A stretch of DNA of 64,000 nucleotides from Lycorma delicatula (taxonomy: Eukaryota > Arthropoda > Insecta > Hemiptera > Fulgoridae). The notes under the pieces were generated by a model. That model was not told where the DNA came from. It ran no database searches and saw nothing but the letters and a program-made list of their open reading frames with translations. Within the stretch, counting starts at the first letter, position 1. Every line of letters starts with the position of its first letter. The position numbers were made by a program, and so were the translations under genes. The stretch covers positions 306,484,147 through 306,548,146 of the forward strand of contig NC_134455.1 of assembly GCF_047948215.1 (NCBI RefSeq), given 5' to 3'. Shown here piece after piece: positions 23,281 through 33,879 of the stretch.

Positions 23281-23575
23281 ACCAACAGTTCGGTCTAGGA
23301 AAGTTGAATATCCAGTAGGATATCCATAGGAAAGGAACATAATCCGATTGTTACCGCAAGCCCTAAAACGGCGTCAAATTGAAATGGTGAAACATTTTGT
23401 AACGATAATAGTCCTATGTTCTTTCCAGGTATAAAAAATGTATTTCTGCAAAATTTTAGCTCAATCGGTTAAATAGTTCTTTGCGTGAAAGACTCACAGC
23501 CACCAGCATTACTATATACACGTATACGTACATAATTATATATATATATATATATCAGATTTAAGATAGTAAGAT
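23280..23575. repeat. Candidate retroelement 3' end with TA-rich tail
   Basis: A non-coding stretch contains AAAATTTTAGCTCAATCGGT and GTTCTTTGCGTGAAAGACTC, then runs into a TATATATA tract at 23538-23556. This kind of phrase before a simple-repeat tail is common at arthropod LINE-type 3' ends, but no second copy is present in the window. Confidence 0.3.
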
Positions 23576-23639
23576 ATATCAGAGAGTAAAACATACTGGC
23601 ATATTTAAAATTCGTATTTTGTACAAATATCTTTTCTTA

Positions 23640-23730
23640 TATAAGAAACTGTACGATTACACTTTGAGAGATATTTGTCTCGGTGGTGCATTTGCAGTTT
23701 AGTATTTGTTTATATGATATTAAAAACTAG
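23640..23730. repeat. Copy of the segment at 24.68-24.76 kb
   Basis: GAGAGATATTTGTCTCGGTG, GTGCATTTGCAG and GTTTATATGATATT recur at 24688-24757 with few changes. A SINE sits directly after this copy at 23731. Confidence 0.75.
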
Positions 23731-23912
23731 CCGGCCTCCGTGGCGCAAGTGGTAGCGTCCGGCCTTTCATCCGGAGAGTCTCGGGTTCGAATCTCGGTCA
23801 GGCATGGCATTTTCACACACGCTACAAGACGTTCATCCCATCCTCTGAATCAGTACCAAACGGTGGTTCCCGGAGGTTAAAAAGAAAACAAAAAAAATAA
23901 TAATAATAATGA
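23731..23912 (+). mobile_element. Full-length-looking tRNA-derived SINE (family 1)
   Basis: The copy shows a polymerase III A box (TGGCGCAAGTGG, 23741-23752) and B box (GGTTCGAATC, 23784-23793) at tRNA-like spacing. A short body follows (GGCATGGCATTTTCACAC, CATCCCATCCTCTGAATC, GGTGGTTCCCGGAGG), then an A-rich tail ending in AAT repeats. The tRNA-like head lacks a convincing acceptor stem, so it is not a tRNA gene. It is the best family-1 copy here. Family 1 presumably relies on a LINE in trans. Confidence 0.85.
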
Positions 23913-23914
23913 TC

Positions 23915-24200
23915 TGTGTTCTTATTTTTTTCTATCATTCTCAATTTTTCGTTTTGTTTTATAACTATTTTTTCTGTTTCTGCTGCAGAATGACTGCACC
24001 ACGTATCTTTGTTAAGACAAATTAATTAATAAGAAAACATTCGTTTAAAATAATTTAAGATACTCACATTTTTTCCAGTGTATTGTAAATATTCACGTAT
24101 AATTTGTAACATCATCCCATGAATACCACCTATCTCAATGTTTTTAATTAAAACTTTGTTATTGTAATACTGGGTTAGGCATTCCGCTTAATATTTTGAA
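23915..24200. other. AT-rich DNA, nothing recognised
   Basis: AT-rich interval between the SINE and the hammerhead-like motif. No coding similarity and no repeat copy were seen. Confidence 0.4.
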
Positions 24201-24202
24201 AC

Positions 24203-24243
24203 CTCAACATTATTTCGAAGCGCATACTTCATCATCAATTGGC
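24203..24243 (-). ncRNA. Hammerhead-like motif, degenerate
   Basis: On the minus strand, TTGATGA (core CUGAUGA with one change) is followed by T, a stem GAAG/CTTC closed by the loop TATGCG, and then GAAA. The layout equals that at 29361-29400, with stem II changed in a paired way from GGAG/CTCC. The flanks forming stem I (CCAA and TTGAGG) pair only partly, so self-cleavage is doubtful. Such motifs are known in terminal repeats of Penelope-like elements, whose remnants surround this site. Confidence 0.4.
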
Positions 24244-24687
24244 AAAATATTAAATAATAATTAAAAGGATTAAAATACATCTGTTTTATAAATTTCCGTG
24301 GTACATTATTTAAGATCATACTATTTTACAGTAAAGTATTATATTTTTCTCTGAAAAAAATTTCAATTGCATTACAAAATAGATCTAATTTTAATTTTTC
24401 AAAATTGTGTGGGAATTTAAGGAATGATGGTGAAGAACGCTTTCAAAATGTGTCTTTGTATTTTTGAAACGAATTAGAATTCCTTCATGTAATAAAATAA
24501 GAATTTTTATTTTAATCTACATTGTTAATTAATTAATACTTCATTTATCCAATAATAATATTTACGCATAATACATTAATATTCATAATACTACGAATTA
24601 TTATTCGTAACTGAAGAGAAACGCTACGGATAGTTACCGTTATTTTTCATTAAAAAAATAATAATTTTGCAAAAAACATTTATCATA

Positions 24688-25555
24688 TTGAGAGATATTT
24701 GTCTCAGTGGTGCATTTGCAGGTTTAGTACTCGTTTATATGATATTAAATAATATACTTTTTCTCCATTTGAGACCTGTATCTAGATATATTTCAAGTAA
24801 AAATTTTCACAGTATTTTATATTTCCGCTGGGATTATCATAATCGATTTGGTTGTTATTTTCTGCCTTTCAGCATTTTTCAGCATTGTCACTCTAAAATA
24901 CGTAGTTGATGGGTTCGGAGTGGCCTCCATTGTTAAAACTACATTTAGCTCTGATTCTTCCAAAGTTGGGACTGTCGAATTAATAGCGATGTTAAGCTCC
25001 TCCCATTCGGCATCCCTACTGTCATGGTCTCTTCTGCTTTCTCCCTCCTGCTCTAATGGTTTAATTGCAAAATCCGTGACTTAAAATATGTTGGAATGAC
25101 AAATCGTTCATTCGCCAAAACAATTAAAGAACATGTCAATTGTGTAATTAAAAATAATCAAAACAAATCTAATTTTGCTGAACACATTTTAGAAACTAGA
25201 CGTAACCCTAACGAATATATTAAAGTATTAGTGTACACTAATAATTACTATAAAATTAGTATATTTTATACATGTATTTGAATAATAGTAAATTAATAAA
25301 CGAAAAAGTCAAAGTTGATAATGATATCCTATATAAACAAATTATACAATAATTAATTATTAATACGTTGGTAAAATGAAATAATAGTCATAAACACCTT
25401 ACGGACAAGACGTTACGTTCTTATTGAAATATAGATTATTTTTTTTATTTTCTGATAATCGACTAACAATTTTAACAATTTTTTTTGAACATAACAATTT
25501 TAATTAAAAATATATTGTACATATGAATCTTGACTCGCATCTTCTACGAATTTAA
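24688..25555 (+). pseudogene. Penelope-like element fragment with GIY-YIG endonuclease remnant
   Basis: The plus strand around 25070-25281 encodes KYVGMTNRSFAKTIKEHVNC, then IKNNQNKSNFAEHILETRR. This matches the GIY-YIG endonuclease that follows RT in Penelope-like elements (a variant YIG motif, YVGMT, and a KEH segment). No RT is present upstream. The 24763-25080 segment is non-coding in this copy and includes GC-richer sequence near 24980-25070. The whole stretch from about 24763 to 25555 recurs in inverted orientation at 29405-30178. The endonuclease normally nicks target DNA for priming. Here it is only an isolated domain with no intact upstream frame. Confidence 0.7.
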
Positions 25556-25558
25556 TTT

Positions 25559-25596
25559 AATTTTATTTCATCTGTATATACAGATGAAATAAAATT
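25559..25596. repeat. Perfect 38-bp palindrome
   Basis: The sequence reads the same on both strands around its centre TCTGTATATACAGA. It begins 4 bp after the PLE fragment loses similarity to its inverted partner. It may be a fold-back junction or a simple secondary-structure hotspot. Confidence 0.85.
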
Positions 25597-26764
25597 TAGA
25601 TGAGTGTAGTTCAATATTAGCCATTAAAGTTCTTTTTAAAATCAATTAATTAATTTTCCTGTTCAGAGGTTGCTTTATTAGTTAATAAAATTGATTTAGT
25701 AGTTTAAACGAATGATTAATGATTTAGATTTTATTTCTTTTGATCAATGAATACAAAATAGATTTATATTTATATTCATTCTAATATGAATAATCATAAA
25801 GGATGTCATTCTCAGAAAAAAAAATGTAAACTAAAAAACTATATTTTATCATCTAATGTAGGTTGGAAAGGTCACGTACACATAATGTGTTAATGTATTT
25901 AAAAAAGCCATGTATGATAGTAAATTCACTAATAAGCCTTAAAAAAGAGATGTTAGAGATATATAAAACTTGTAGATCCAACCGTGAATTTATCTACAAA
26001 AATTACTGTAAAAGTAGGAAATATATCAACTGAAACACTCACGCTAAATAAAGATTTTGATTTTTTATCAAGTTTGTTCAGACTACATTTCCAAATAGTA
26101 TTAGAAAAGGAACTAACGTAAAGAAAAATCGAAGTAAGATTATGATTTTGACTCATGTAATGCTTGTGAGAAATAAATCAATATTTATGATGGTAACTAC
26201 ATATCTGTATGGTAAATAGATGGACAGATTAATAATTGGACTGAACATCACCTTTATTTCAGTGGATTTGACATCACTGTATTCAGTTAGGTGAAGAAGA
26301 CTAAGAGAACTGAATCACTTTTCACTTTCCATAATAAATCTAGGATTCTTATTCTTAAGAATAACTTTCCTTTTTTGGGTGACTTCCTAATATCAGATTA
26401 CCTAAAACCGTTAAGAACCTAAACACCAAATAAATTACGTGGATGCGTTATGAACATGTATTTCTGAAGTAATTTTTGGGATATTACTTATCTACTATCA
26501 AAATAAACAAAAATCATGATTATTATTATATGAGGTAAAATTAAAAATAATAAAAAAGTGCGTCAAAATCAAAATTAACATTACTGTGCCTGAATATATG
26601 GATTTAGAGAAAATAAAAAAAGTGGATGATGTAAAACTTAAGAAAATATAATTCAAAAGATAAAAAAATGCAAGCTAAGTAAGAAAAACGTTTAAATTAA
26701 ATAATTACGAAAAAATAAAAAAGTAAACATTTGCTTCTTCATGTAAAATATTTCAATTTTCCAT

Positions 26765-26870
26765 TCCGATTTCCGTGCCGTAAGTGATAGCTTCTCCATT
26801 TCTCATGTAAGGGATAAATTTCAATTCCTTAGAATTTGTCATAAACAACCTATATGACATATAGGTTGCT
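26765..26870 (+). mobile_element. Probable decayed SINE family 1 relic
   Basis: TTTCCGTGCCGTAAGTGATA resembles the family-1 A-box region (CTCCGTGGCGCAAGTGGTAG), followed by TTTCTCATGTAAGG and a degraded B-box region. A perfect palindrome with 11-bp arms (CAACCTATATG) lies at 26846-26868. Confidence 0.35.
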
Positions 26871-27154
26871 ATATCTCATGTAAATTTTTACTCTATATCC
26901 TTACAGGTAATACGAAATCAAATAAACATAAAATAAAAAATAACACTGGTGCAAAAATGAGTAAAAAACGGGTGCAACTGATTTCATAAGTAGAATTGCT
27001 AATACCACGAAAATTCTCCTCATAGCTTTCAATTTCATTTCTTATGATAAAAAGATCGTTACACAGATGAAACAAAGGATGTACAGAAGATCACTGTTAA
27101 TATTGCAATGCTTTATAAAACTAGAGGCGATAATATATATTTTTATCAATAAAA

Positions 27155-27260
27155 ATAGGTTTATCAAATAAAAATAGGTTGGGTTTTTCTCATCAAGCAT
27201 AAAGAAAAACCCAATCTGCATAAACAACAAGCATAAAGAAAAACCCAACCTGGTTTTTAT
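27155..27260. repeat. Cluster of direct and inverted repeats
   Basis: GGTTGGGTTTTTCT near 27177 is complemented by AGAAAAACCCAA, which occurs twice downstream within the direct repeat AAGCATAAAGAAAAACCCAA. An AAATAAAAATAGGTT-type word is also duplicated near 27150-27178. Confidence 0.7.
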
Positions 27261-28599
27261 TAGTACTAAGATTGTATCCAAGACAACAAAATTGCCATAA
27301 ACTATCGTATATACAGCAAATATATAATTAAAATGATTGTAAATAATCAGGAAAGAAATCCTGGAAGATTTTAAAGGTAGAAGTGGGAGTCTCAGCGTAA
27401 AAATAAGGAAAAATTGCAATAATCTGCAAAGATAAAAATAATAACAATTCGTTATAATAATTTTTGCATAAGTTAAAAAATGAGTATTGCTATACTTACT
27501 CGTTATTGTCTATTCATGAGGTTTTCATCACCAAAGTTGTTAAATGTTAAAGCCATATCTAAAGCGTGAAACTAGTGAAGAGAGCAATATAAGGAACTTT
27601 TTGTTTCAAAACAGTTAAATATTGACAAATGTCGATGTTTGTATTTAAATTTACACAACGGACGCTCTGTGCACTCTACCGTAAAGTTTTCCAGTACGAG
27701 TAATATAAAAAAAGGAAACTGTAATTTGTAATTTTCATATCAAAACGATATTCAACGAAGTAACATAAAGAAAAAATAACTAAATTGATTTATTTTTTTA
27801 TTGACTCATATTTTTCATTTCTCTAAGTCTGCACGCTTACAATCAAACATAAAAAGCAAAGAATATAACTGTTTAAATATATATGATAGACTAACAAAAA
27901 CCTTCTTGGTAAATTAAAAAAACCGCGAGAACCCCCTCCACGATTTTTTGAAGTTTGTTAACAATAAATAATACAACTGAAAAAACACGCTCTGCAAAAA
28001 TTTCAATACCGTAACATTTTTTTAGTGAAGGTTGTTTAAGCTTGTGACACGAAATTTAAGCTTAATTAATTTTTTTTTTATTTTTACTGTATATTATGAT
28101 TTAATTCTTTACTTAAGAAATTTTGATCCTCTTCTCTAAAATTTGGTTTTGCTAAATTAACTTCCTTGTTATAAAATATATCATTTTTCTTCCAGTTAAA
28201 TAGATTCTTTATAGCATTGTTATTGTAATTTAATATTTGTATTTCCTACTAAGTCTGTCATATATTTTCTTTAATTCAATTTTTTATTTTTGCCTATATT
28301 TTTTTCTATCTTTGTAGTCAAGGTTTCTGACACATTGAACGTTATCTTAGACCAAAACCAGTTTAAATTCAATTAAAAAAATATATACACCACAAAACGG
28401 ACTAGGAATGAAAAACCCTTCTCAGGAATTTTAAGTGAATTTTTCATTCAATATATAGAAGAAAAATAAATATCGAAAATATTAGAGAATTATGACTACT
28501 TAGAATATATAAGATAAGTGGATGGATCGTTTATAATAGCAGAGGATAAAAACGGAAAGAAAGAAGATTTAATAATGGAATTAAAAAAATACATAAAAG

Positions 28600-29280
28600 A
28601 TTGAGGTTTACAATGGAGAAAGAAGAAAACAATAAGGAAAACGTTTTACATTTAAAAATAAAAAGAAAACCAGAAAAACTAGATATAATATTTCAAATTC
28701 CAGCGTACAATGGTAATGAAAAATTAATAAGCAAACTATTTTGAAAAATAAAAAAAGCAAATAAGGAATGACAATGGGCAAAGAAGGGTAACAAATTTAG
28801 GCAAAATTTATTTTCATGGGAACAGTAAACTAAAGGATTTTTTAAAAGAAATATAACATAAATATAGCATTTACCACAAATAATATCATCAGAAATAAAT
28901 TTATAAATAATGTAAAAGAAAAAGACAACTAAATAAAAATGGAGTATACCAAATAAAATGTGATTGTAACGCCACGTATGTAGGACAAAGAGGACTAAAA
29001 TTTCATATAAATAAAAATAAAAAATTTCAAATTATGCAACAAATTTGATAAAAAAACACATTTTTCCAATGAAATGATAGAATCCATGTAAATATTACAT
29101 CATGCAGAAAATGGAAAAGATTTAAATATTCTAGAAAACATGGAAATAATCAAACTAAAATTAAAAGGACAGGAGACAATATTAATTAACAAATAAACAC
29201 TCAGTCCTACGTAATAATTAAAAGCTTTAAATTGTTAAAATAAAGAATCAGAAGGAATAGTTTCAAGAAAACTGTTAGAT
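28600..29280 (+). pseudogene. Second Penelope-like element fragment (GIY-YIG region)
   Basis: At 28938-29010 the plus strand encodes NGVYQIKCDCNATYVGQRG, the typical cysteine-containing entry to the GIY-YIG domain of Penelope-like elements, with YVG as the second half of the motif. Upstream, AFTTNNIIRNKFINNVKEKD near 28870-28925 is the usual linker after RT, in another frame. Downstream, ILENMEIIKLKLKGQETILI-type residues are readable in fragments near 29130-29190. The translation differs from that of the 25.1-kb copy, so this is a different PLE family. Stops are frequent. Confidence 0.65.
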
Positions 29281-29360
29281 TTAATTTCCTAAGCATTTGG
29301 CACTGTTGATATTAATACAATTTGTATAAAGGTTCAACTTACTAACAATTTTCAATATAT

Positions 29361-29400
29361 ATCCTAGTACTTTCGGAGTCACTGCTCCATCATCAGGGAT
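29361..29400 (-). ncRNA. Hammerhead ribozyme-like fold in a PLE terminal region
   Basis: Minus strand, in order: ATCC (stem I, 5' side), CTGATGA (core), T, GGAG, loop CAGTGA, CTCC (stem II), GAAA (core), GTAC, TA, GGAT (stem I, 3' side). Both core boxes match the hammerhead consensus exactly, and stems I and II pair fully over 4 bp each. Stem III would be minimal (A-U plus G-C), as reported for hammerheads in Penelope-like elements. The unpaired T before stem II is a deviation. It lies at the downstream edge of the PLE copy at 29405-30178, on the same strand. Cleavage activity is not shown. Confidence 0.55.
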
Positions 29401-29404
29401 TTCA

Positions 29405-30178
29405 TAGAAGATGCAATTCAAGATTCATATGTGCAATATATTTTAAATTAAAATTGTTATTGTTCATAATAGTCGATTATTAGAAAATAAAAAATAATTT
29501 ATACTTAAATAAGAATGTAACGTCCAGTCCGTAAGATGTTTATGATTATTTCATTTTACCAACGTATTAATAATTAATTATTGTATAATTTGTTTATACA
29601 GGATATCATTATCAAATTTGACTTTTTCGTATATTAATTTACTATTATTCAAATATATGTATAAAATATTACTAATATACTGATTTTATAGTAATTATTA
29701 TTGTACTTTAATATATTCGTTAGGGTTACGTCTAGTTTCTAAAATGTGTTCAGCAAAATTAGATTTGTTTTGATTATTTTTAATTATACAATTAATATGT
29801 TCTTTTATTCTTATGGCGAATGAACGATTTGTCATTCCAATATATTTTATATCACGGTTTTTGCAATTAAACCATTAGAGCAGGAGGGAGAAAGCAGAAG
29901 AGACCATGACAGTAGGGATGCCGAGTGGGAGGAGCTTAACATCGCTATTTATTCGACAGTCCCAACTAAGAAAGACTCAGAGCTAAAATTAGTTTTGACA
30001 ATGGAGGCCACTCCGAAACACATCAACAACGTATTTTAGAGTGACAATTCTGAAAAATGCTGAAAGGAAGAAAATTACAACCAAATCAATTATGATAATC
30101 TCAGCGGAAATATAAAATACTGTGAAAATTTTTACTTGAAATATATCTAGATACAGGTCTCAAATACAGACAAAGTAT
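29405..30178 (-). pseudogene. Penelope-like element fragment, inverted partner of 24.76-25.56 kb
   Basis: The minus strand repeats the 24763-25555 segment with scattered substitutions. The endonuclease part reads IKYIGMTNRSFA, then IKEHINCIIKNNQNKSNF near 29855-29760, so this copy is closer to the expected GIY-YIG motif than its partner (YIG instead of YVG). It is followed directly, in minus-strand sense, by the hammerhead-like motif that the partner lacks. There is no RT in either copy. Confidence 0.75.
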
Positions 30179-30189
30179 ATGTGGCTAAA

Positions 30190-32765
30190 ATGAAAACAAC
30201 TTGAACTTAAACTGCGATAAATTTCTTCTCTAATTGGATATAAATCGTTGATCTCTGAAAACAAAATTTGAATACATAAAGGTAAATTAAAACTAGGTCT
30301 TAAAGTACTAGAATACAGCTTTCTGGAACGGCTACCACATCAAATTTTGAAATACTTCAATGTTTTCAGTGAAAATGAAGGACCTTCAGCTTCGTATATG
30401 ACGACGAAATATTTCACAATTTTTTTCGTACATCAATAAAAAGAAGAAATTTCCTAAAGTAAAACATACCTAAAAAAAAATTTGTATAAAGCTTCAAAAT
30501 TCTTTAACATTAGTCTTATAGAAGACACAAATCATAATTTGAAAGTCGAAAATGACTGATTTATCATTCAGGTTTATTTAAAAATAACAACTCTAATATC
30601 TTTTTAATTAGGCATAAGTATCATCAAATTTAAGTGATTCTACACATACAGAAACTCATAAATACGTAGTATATAACGCCGTACATATTATTCATAAATA
30701 AATCTACGACTTGCAAAATATTTTTCCATTTTTTCAATCTGTGCAGGACAATAGAAGAAGAATTGTGAAAGCAAACAAAGACGACATAGTTTGCTAAATT
30801 CTTAAAATCAATGGCAGTACCTATATTAACATATGAAGATATAACCTAGATAGTGGATAAAAAAAAGAGATAAGATATTTACAATCCGATGTAATCTTTT
30901 GAAATTGTTTTGGAATAAGTTTATTATAGACGAGTTTCAGATATTTTCACTTGTTGAGAGAATTAGATCTAACATAGATCCAGTTGGAGTAGCCATCTTC
31001 AAAAACGTGTTAGCTGAGTTGTTTAAACAACCAAGTTTGAGGCAAAAAAGATGGTGATAGACCAAGGAAAGAAGAATTGATGTTTCATGAGCCGGAACAG
31101 GCCTTTGATTTAAACTATCAGATTGATGTCGGTTGATGGATATGATTGACAATTGACAACTGATAATGGTGATGACGAAGCACAAAAATGTGAATACTTT
31201 CAAAAATCTGTCATATTTCCTGTTAAAAAATACGAATAAAAAAAAATAACGAAAAAATTATTACAAAAAATTAAATACCTAAATTAAATGCTTGTGTGTG
31301 AGTGCATGTGTGGGATTATATATCAATTTCTAGCTAACGATGTTTTTTCAAATTTCTGCATGTTACCATTGTTGGTACATAGTATTCATTCGGATGGTAG
31401 GAGATAACATTCCATGCGGGCATGATAATTGCACAACAAACCGCTCAACGGAAAAAAACTTTTCAGTTTAATTTTTTTAATCAAACATTTTTCTCTTTAA
31501 TCTTAAAATATAATTTATTTCGTGTGTTTCTTACATATTTCTTTTATCATGATATTTAATATTTAATTTAACACTAAATGTAGAATATTATTAGAATTCG
31601 TGAGTTTATATTAAATATTTTGAAACAATTGTTATTCGAACGACTTTAGCTTCATCAGGCAGTATAAACTGTTTTCACTGATCATAAACAAAAAATGCCT
31701 GTGACAATTTTTAGATTTAGATAACAAAGTATCATGGTAGGATTTCCCCAAATTTAGTAATGAAAAGTTTGGTTTTTAACGTACAGAAAGAACTGGTTTT
31801 TGATTTAATGAAACGTCATCTTACCTACGGTTACTACTCTTACCTATGGTGGTTGTCATATAGGCTAAAACTAATAAATTTAACTCCTTAAAACATATAA
31901 ACTTTAATGTCTGAGAATAAAATACACTTCAAAATGCTAATAGATCATTAGGTATAATATTTCAATTATCACCTACTGAAATCAACAAAAAATAGTTTTG
32001 CATGAGTCAATCGCATGCATAAATTTCTGGAATAAAATAACAATTTAAATATACTCTTAACTATAGATCATTACAGATTTTCATCACTTTCTGAAACTTA
32101 CGGTAACAAAAATATTTAACAGTTAATGACGTCAATGAAAATAAACAAACTGAAGACAGAACTAAATATTAACATGAAATACGATTATATATACCGTTTA
32201 TTGATACATTTTTGGGAGTTATTATTATTAAAAAAAATATATTAAGAAAAGTTTACTTATGTATTTATTTTATAAATGTAAAAAATGGTAGATGTGTCTA
32301 TTAACATCTATGATGATGGTAATAGTCAACATCAAAGAAGTATGAAAACTACCGGCAGCTATTATGTATCTTATGTTGAAAATTTTGAAATGATGATGTT
32401 ATAATAATAGTGCTAAAACGTTACTGAAATATTTGTTTCCCTTAACAATTTATTCATATTTGAAATTTCTTAGAAATGATACAAACAAATAAAGAAGATA
32501 AAATAAATTTATTGTAAATATTTATTATACATATAATATATATTTATTGTAAATAGATTCAATCAGTAAATTAATCACTTTGTCACATATGGAAACAGAT
32601 AGTGCTTAGTTGTAACTCTTCTCTATTAAAGAATTACGGATTCTAAATAAACGTGAAAACGTTTCTACCGCCTACGGTATTCCTTAACAGAAATGGGATA
32701 GTTTTTGTATTGTATATTTTATTACTTTTTTGAATAAGTTAAAAAAAAAATAATAAGAATTTAAA
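30190..32765. other. AT-rich DNA, no gene recognised
   Basis: AT-rich sequence. A minus-strand open frame at 30937-31203 has no recognisable domain. Small duplications of the ATTGTAAATATTTATTAT type occur near 32500-32555. I see no exon-like conservation. Confidence 0.5.
31631..31659 (-). ncRNA. Weak hammerhead-like or PLE terminal motif
   Basis: Minus strand: CCTGATGAAGCTAAAGTCG, then TTCGAATAAC and GTTTCAAAATATTTA. The first core box is intact but the second is GAAT rather than GAAA, and stem II is not convincing. The phrase GTTTCAAAATATT is shared with the region downstream of the motif at 24.2 kb. It is likely a PLE terminal relic. Confidence 0.3.
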
Positions 32766-32874
32766 AATAATAGGTACTTCTTCTGTACCTATAAAGCAAC
32801 CTTTCCTGACTGCTTGATTCATCAACGTCCAGCAAAAAACATTGAAAATAAATTGATAAAAATTGGTATACATG

Positions 32875-33290
32875 TTCTTCTTACAGTGTAAGAGCACACT
32901 AAGAAAGGATTTTTTGAAATTTCTAGTTTAAAGGGTTAAAATGCAGTAGCAATGAAATTTACTATTTTTTTAATTTCTTAGTAATAAATGAGGATATCAG
33001 CTTGATTTTTGGCTGTGTAAACTTCATGTAAATAACTAAAAAGTAATTTCTATTTTTTTTGAAATTCCGAATTTAAAGGGTTAAAATTAATTTTGAATTT
33101 TTTTGAAACCTGGCAATTTTTTTTTCTTTTTTTTTTTTTTTCTTTGTAGCAAGTTAAGAAATCAACTTGATTTTTCGTGTATATAATTTTCATGAAAGTA
33201 TCTAAAAAGAAATTTCCAGATTTTTCGAAATTCGACCTTGAAAGGGGTGAAGAAAGGTAAAAATAATTTGATCAATGATTGCACATTTTC
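32875..33290. repeat. Array 1 of an approximately 125-bp tandem repeat
   Basis: About three degenerate units, each with the words TTGAAATT(T/C), TTTAAAGGGTTAAAAT, AATGAAATTTACTATTTTTT and ATCAGCTTGATTTTTGG. The unit boundaries are blurred by T-run length changes. A second array lies at 33880-34270. Confidence 0.7.
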
Positions 33291-33399
33291 CCCATTTCCG
33301 ATTATACTAAACGAGGTATTATCTAGATTGGGCCTTGCAAATACTCTTCAAATAAATATCTAAAAATCATTTTTGGGCTTTTTTGAATTTAATTTTTTT

Positions 33400-33835
33400 G
33401 AGGTGCGATGTGTACGGCACGGCGGCTCATCTAACACAATCACTGTTACTGTATATGCGACATGACTGGCTGCACCTCGCTCAAGTTACTTGACTAAAAA
33501 CCATAAAAATAATTAAAAAATCTTTAAAAATGAGAAATGAAGTACAGTCACCTCGTAGTTGTGTTTGTCGGGTAAAGCCAAGAACTGCGCAAAATATATT
33601 TTTACCAATACGTAGGAAATATAATACATTGATATTTTTTTTATAAACTGAACAGCTTTTAATTTTTATTTATCATTATTATTCTCACAAGCATGAGTTT
33701 AATGTACACAGCGGGGTCCAAGGGACAGAGCCCTCTGGCTAGACGAAAAGGTCAAGTAACCATATAGCGCAGGCTACGCCGCGACGAGAAAGCCAGTCTA
33801 CATATATAAAAAACATGCCGTGAGTGTTTCATAAT
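33400..33835. repeat. Spacer between the arrays, with a GC-richer block
   Basis: GAGGTGCG near 33408 and GCACCTCGC near 33472 form short inverted arms. A GC-rich block at 33705-33790 includes GGGTCCAAGGGACAGAGCCC. The same GAGGTGCG word appears at 35634. This may be part of a composite non-autonomous element together with the flanking arrays. Confidence 0.35.
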
Positions 33836-33879
33836 CGACGCCAACAATAACTACTGAAAATAAATTGATGAAAAATAAT

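Larger units (their letters stand above)
25600..28590. other. AT-rich DNA with SINE relic and small inverted repeats, no gene
   Basis: The loop between the two inverted PLE copies is mostly AT-rich DNA without coding similarity. Short frames at 25953-26156, 26893-27075 and 27042-27419 (-) are hydrophobic, low-complexity readings and are not taken as genes. Confidence 0.5.

Noticed and set aside
23741..23800. tRNA-like A and B boxes suggesting a tRNA gene (also at 5960, 20110, 36830 and 50826)
   Set aside because: No acceptor stem or complete cloverleaf can be formed, and each is followed by a repeated body and a simple tail; they are SINE heads.
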